Assembly: GCA_021786815.1 (NCBI GenBank)
Contig: JAJYMR010000414.1
Span: forward strand, 1 to 8,351
Direction of reading: 5' to 3'
Source: Deltaproteobacteria bacterium
GTDB taxonomy: Bacteria; Desulfobacterota; Binatia; Binatales; Binataceae
DNA: 8,351 nt
Shown here: in pieces, positions 5,629 through 8,351 of the stretch
Position numbering within the stretch: the stretch's first letter is position 1
Layout: each line of letters opens with the position of its first letter
Translations under genes and position numbers: made by a program
Notes under the pieces: generated by a model
Seen by the model: only the letters and a program-made list of their open reading frames with translations
What the model was told of the DNA's origin: nothing
Database searches by the model: none

Positions 5629-6516
5629 TCATGGGAGATAGCTCGCAAGCATCGCGACCGTGCCCGCCATTCGCGCGAGCCTGACGCCGCGCAGGAGCAG
5701 GCCTTCGCGTTCCAGCTTTCGCGCCGCGCTTTCGACCGTTGCGGCCTCGATTCCGAGGATACGGGCCACGGCGCGTTCGTTGCCGAAGGCTGCCATCTCG
5801 AAGTGGCGCCTCACAAGCAGAAGCGCCGCCTCGGCGCGGGGAATTTTGCGCGCCTGGCCGAGCGCGTCGCCCCATCGATGCTCCATCGTGTCCCACACGT
5901 ATGTGAACGGGTCGTAACGCTCCTCGACCTTGAGCGCGAGGAACTTCTCCTGCAGTTCCTTCATCGCGCGATCGAAGGCCGCACGCTGCGACGGCTGGCC
6001 GTGGCCGGTCGAGAGCTTGAGCGCCCTGGTTTCCGACGCGCCGCGCCGCCCGAGCACGTCCATTATCAGCTTGGCGCCGTGGCTTAGCTCGCCGCGGCGG
6101 TAAAGCGCGAGGTAGCCGCGCGGCTCGGCGCGCAGCCTCAGGAACGCGGGGAGAATTTGTGTTGCGATAAAGCTCGGCCGCCCGCTGATAGCCTTGCCGT
6201 AGTAGGCCATGCGCCGCTCGGCGAGCGTGTCCTTTATCTGCCAGGTCATTCCGATCGCGTAGTCGTGCTGGATATGTTCGGGCAGCGCGGGCTCGCGCCG
6301 TCCCTCGATCGCCTCGCGCAGGCATGGCACGCCGAGCCCGGGCGAGAACGCGGTGCAGAATCCGACCTCGTTGATAAAGCCGAGCGCGGCCTTCTCGCCG
6401 GTGACGCGACGGGCTCGCACGCGGCGGAAATGATGGTCGCGGTGGCGCTCCAGAGCTTCGAGCAGCGCCGCCGATTCGTCCTCGCCTAGCGCGAGGCCGC
6501 CGCGCGCTCCACGCAT
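5629..6516 (-). CDS. Winged-helix protein, probably AlkZ/YcaQ-related
   Basis: This 295-residue protein has no sure function. The segment GFINEVGFCTAF (46-57), the following PCLREA and the later HGAKLIMDVLGRRG (146-159) and FDRAMKELQ (181-189) resemble, from memory, proteins labelled AlkZ-related, a winged-helix group related to the interstrand-crosslink DNA glycosylases AlkZ and YcaQ. A second helix-turn-helix-like stretch is near the C-terminus (VARILGIEAATVESAARKLEREGLL, about 250-274). The catalytic Gln-x-Gln or Gln-x-Asp of true AlkZ/YcaQ is not obvious; its likely position reads INEV. DNA binding is therefore better supported than glycosylase activity. The ATG at 6516 makes the gene overlap the upstream kinase gene by 31 bases, with GGAG only 12 bases upstream, so translation probably depends on the preceding gene. 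A GTG 32 codons later is a less likely start because it leaves a gap. Confidence 0.6.
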   Translation of the reverse strand: MRGARGGLALGEDESAALLEALERHRDHHFRRVRARRVTGEKAALGFINEVGFCTAFSPGLGVPCLREAIEGRREPALPEHIQHDYAIGMTWQIKDTLAERRMAYYGKAISGRPSFIATQILPAFLRLRAEPRGYLALYRRGELSHGAKLIMDVLGRRGASETRALKLSTGHGQPSQRAAFDRAMKELQEKFLALKVEERYDPFTYVWDTMEHRWGDALGQARKIPRAEAALLLVRRHFEMAAFGNERAVARILGIEAATVESAARKLEREGLLLRGVRLARMAGTVAMLASYLP

Positions 6517-7811
6517 CGGATGAATCCGCTCCGGTAGTCGTCCTTGACGCCGAGCTGGCTGATTATGCCTTCGAGCCCGATAAGGGCGCGCAGCAGAAAG
6601 ACGCTGTGGTCGGGCGACTTGTAGAGCTTGTGCTTGAAGGCGATCTCGCCGACCTTCTGCGCCTTGGCCACCGTATCGTATGCCCTGGGATCGTAGCCGC
6701 GTCGCGCATACATCGGCTCGAACAGGATATGAATTATCTCGACCATCGGGGCCGGATCCTGGTCCGGGTCGATATAGCCGAGCTTCGCCATCCCCGCTCC
6801 GATCGCGGCGTCGTCGCCGTCAACGATTCCGCTGGCGACCTGCAAGTAGGCCTTTCGGTCCGGTTCGCTGAAGCGGCGCACCGATCCGAAATCGAGGATG
6901 CCGATGCGGGGATGATGGGTGATTAGGTAGTTGCCCGGATGAAAGTCGGTGTGAAGCACGCCGAATTCGAGAATCTCGCGCCAGGTGAGTTCCGAGCATT
7001 TGTGCGCCACCCATCGGCGCAGCTCCAGCTCCACCTCGGGGTTGAGCGCGTCGGTGAGCGGGTAGCCGTCGATATAGGTCATCGTCAACACCCGGCGCGA
7101 ACTCAACTCCCTGACGAGCTCGGGGATCATCACCTCGGGGTCGTCGGCGAAGAGCCTGCCGAATTCGGTCATGTTGCGCGCCTCGAGCTGGTAGTCGAGT
7201 TCCTCCTTGAGGCGCGCTTCGAGTTCGCCGTAGATGGTCCCGGTGTCGACCTTTTGATGCATCACGTCGCGCGCGATGCCGCCGAGGGTTTTCAGCAGAA
7301 GCCTCAGGTTCTGGAGGTCCTCGCGAACCGCGCTGTCGATACCCGGATACTGTATTTTGACGGCGACCTCGCGCCCGTCCTTAAGGCGCGCGCGATGCAC
7401 CTGGCCGAGCGAGGCGGCGGCGAAGCCGGTGCGCTCGAAGCTTGCGTAGAGCTGCTCGGGAGATTTTCCAAGCTCGCGGCGGACCTGCTCGGAGATGGTC
7501 TGGTAATCCATCGGCTCGACGCCCGACTGCGTGGTCCGCAGCACTTCGAGCGCCTCGGTCGGAAGCAGGTCCCGGCGCATCGCGAGCATCTGGATCAGCT
7601 TCATGAACGCGCCGCGCAACTGGGTCGAGCTTTCAACGATACGGCGCGCGTTGCGGATGTGCGCTTCGAGCAGTTCCTTCTCGCGGCGGGTCGCGTCGAG
7701 GAACGCGCCCCGAAGCGAGGTCCACAGGTAGCTCGTGCCGACCTGCGAGGCGAGCTCGCCCATCTTGAGCGCCCGCCGGGTGCGCCCGCTGGTAAGTTCG
7801 CGCTTCGCCAT
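6486..7811 (-). CDS. ABC1/UbiB (AarF)-family atypical kinase
   Basis: A member of the protein-kinase-like ABC1/UbiB/COQ8 family, whose members hydrolyse ATP and support ubiquinone or other isoprenoid-lipid metabolism. From ATG 7811 it has 441 residues. Seen in order: KLIQ (71-74, at the place of the family's KxGQ motif), the Ala-rich nucleotide loop AAASLGQVHRA (131-141), the ATP-binding Lys152 in VAVKIQ, EELDY (203-207, the ExD motif), the catalytic loop HTDFHPGN (287-294, Asp289) and DFG (307-309). Unlike E. coli UbiB, it shows no hydrophobic C-terminal membrane helices. The ATG overlaps the larB stop as TGATG, so the two should be translationally coupled. The open frame continues 117 codons further upstream inside larB, but that part is Arg-rich antisense-like noise. 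The substrate is unknown and UbiB is not implied. Confidence 0.9.
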   Translation of the reverse strand: MAKRELTSGRTRRALKMGELASQVGTSYLWTSLRGAFLDATRREKELLEAHIRNARRIVESSTQLRGAFMKLIQMLAMRRDLLPTEALEVLRTTQSGVEPMDYQTISEQVRRELGKSPEQLYASFERTGFAAASLGQVHRARLKDGREVAVKIQYPGIDSAVREDLQNLRLLLKTLGGIARDVMHQKVDTGTIYGELEARLKEELDYQLEARNMTEFGRLFADDPEVMIPELVRELSSRRVLTMTYIDGYPLTDALNPEVELELRRWVAHKCSELTWREILEFGVLHTDFHPGNYLITHHPRIGILDFGSVRRFSEPDRKAYLQVASGIVDGDDAAIGAGMAKLGYIDPDQDPAPMVEIIHILFEPMYARRGYDPRAYDTVAKAQKVGEIAFKHKLYKSPDHSVFLLRALIGLEGIISQLGVKDDYRSGFIRCVERAAASR

Positions 7812-8351
7812 CAGTCCTGCTTGCGGTTGAGACCTACACGGTTGACCAGCGTCGCAGCCAGCGCCGCTCCGAAACCGTTGTCGATATTTACGACTGTCAC
7901 GCCGCTCGAACACGTGTTGAGCATCCCGAGCAGCGCGGCGATCCCGCCGAAGGCGGTTCCGTAGCCGACGCTGGTCGGCACGGCGATAACAGGCTTGTCG
8001 AGCAGCCCCGCGACCACCGAAGGCAACGCGCCCTCCATCCCGGCCACCACGATGAGCACGCTCGCGCGCGCGATCGCGTCGAGATTGGCGGTCAGGCGAT
8101 GCAGCCCGGCAACGCCGACGTCGTAAAGCCTTTGCACCTTGTTGCCGAACATCTCGGCGCAAAGCGCGGCTTCCTCGGCGACCGGCAGGTCGGAGGTTCC
8201 CGCGCTGATAATCATCACTTCACCGTGTCCCGACCGGGGCACGCCGTCGCTGATAATGGCGGCAAGCCGCGCCTCGGGATGATATGTCAGGCCCTTGAGC
8301 CTGCGCTTGAGCGCGCCCGCCTTGTCCGCGGAAAGACGCGTGATGATCAGG
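7811..8351 (-). CDS. larB: LarB, nickel-pincer-cofactor biosynthesis carboxylase/hydrolase (N-terminus outside window)
   Basis: LarB carboxylates the pyridinium ring of nicotinic acid adenine dinucleotide and hydrolyses the product, the first step toward the nickel-pincer nucleotide of lactate racemase and related LarA enzymes. The frame is open from base 8350 to TGA at 7811-7813, giving 179 residues of an approximately 250-residue protein. The GTG at 8242 is not the start, because conserved sequence continues upstream of it (HPEARLAAIISDG). The PurE-like domain shows SAGTSDLPVAEEA, RLYDVGVAGLHRL, VVAGMEGALPSVV, VPTSVGYGTAFGG and VNIDNGFGAA. The Cys codon at 7910-7912 (LNTCSSGV) fits the Cys known to form the covalent pyridine adduct in Lactobacillus LarB. 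LarC, LarE and LarA are not in the window and may lie upstream. The end overlaps the kinase start by one base. Confidence 0.95.
   Translation of the reverse strand, partial: LIITRLSADKAGALKRRLKGLTYHPEARLAAIISDGVPRSGHGEVMIISAGTSDLPVAEEAALCAEMFGNKVQRLYDVGVAGLHRLTANLDAIARASVLIVVAGMEGALPSVVAGLLDKPVIAVPTSVGYGTAFGGIAALLGMLNTCSSGVTVVNIDNGFGAALAATLVNRVGLNRKQD

Noticed and set aside
6939..7964. 341-codon open frame on the + strand opposite the ABC1 kinase gene
   Set aside because: It is antisense to a gene with clear family motifs. In high-GC DNA such long mirror frames are common, and the product shows no recognisable domain.
7812..8162. 117-codon N-terminal extension of the ABC1 kinase frame
   Set aside because: It lies wholly inside larB in another frame, is extremely Arg-rich and has no family similarity. 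The ATG at 7811 overlapping the larB stop is the natural start.
7811..8242. GTG at 8242 as the start of larB
   Set aside because: The frame stays open to the window edge and the upstream residues fit the LarB N-terminal region, so the gene simply continues beyond the window.
1..8351. tRNA, rRNA, CRISPR arrays, insertion sequences, attachment sites
   Set aside because: No cloverleaf arms, no regularly spaced repeats, no transposase or integrase motifs and no terminal inverted repeats were seen.

Overview
This window is GC-rich bacterial chromosomal DNA with tightly packed genes. It holds ten recognisable protein genes, two of them cut by the window edges, plus one doubtful small ORF. No tRNA, rRNA, CRISPR array, insertion sequence or phage gene is visible. 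The gene content (sigma-54 NtrC-type regulator, TatA, LexA, Isc-type ferredoxin, HSL esterase, LarB, ABC1/UbiB kinase) and the codon use suggest a free-living, GC-rich, Gram-negative-type bacterium. A deltaproteobacterial or Binatota-like lineage would fit, but that is a weak inference because no phylogenetic marker is present.

Left part (1-2400, + strand): the C-terminal half of a sigma-54-dependent response regulator, then tatA with its own good sigma-70 promoter and a strong hairpin directly after its stop. A 430-base non-coding gap follows, with hairpins and an AT-rich, TTTC-rich patch. Next comes a soluble histidine kinase with no visible sensor domain.

Middle (2400-4600): lexA on the minus strand is convergent with the kinase and divergent from an adrenodoxin-type [2Fe-2S] ferredoxin gene. 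The ferredoxin gene is followed at once by a ferredoxin-reductase-like flavoprotein gene, so the two probably form an NAD(P)H -> FAD -> [2Fe-2S] electron-transfer pair. The lexA/fdx divergent region contains a hexamer dyad and a helically phased direct repeat, which are operator candidates. A GC-rich nested hairpin separates the reductase from the next gene and probably terminates both convergent units.

Right part (4600-8351, all minus strand, read right to left): larB (5' end outside the window), an ABC1/UbiB-type atypical kinase overlapping larB by one base, an AlkZ/YcaQ-related winged-helix protein overlapping the kinase by 31 bases, and then an HSL-type esterase with its own promoter. The three overlapping genes look like one translationally coupled unit joining a nickel-pincer-cofactor enzyme, an atypical kinase and a DNA-binding-type protein. 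The kinase has a changed signature motif (KLIQ instead of KxGQ). This linkage is the most unusual thing in the window, but nothing here proves a shared function.
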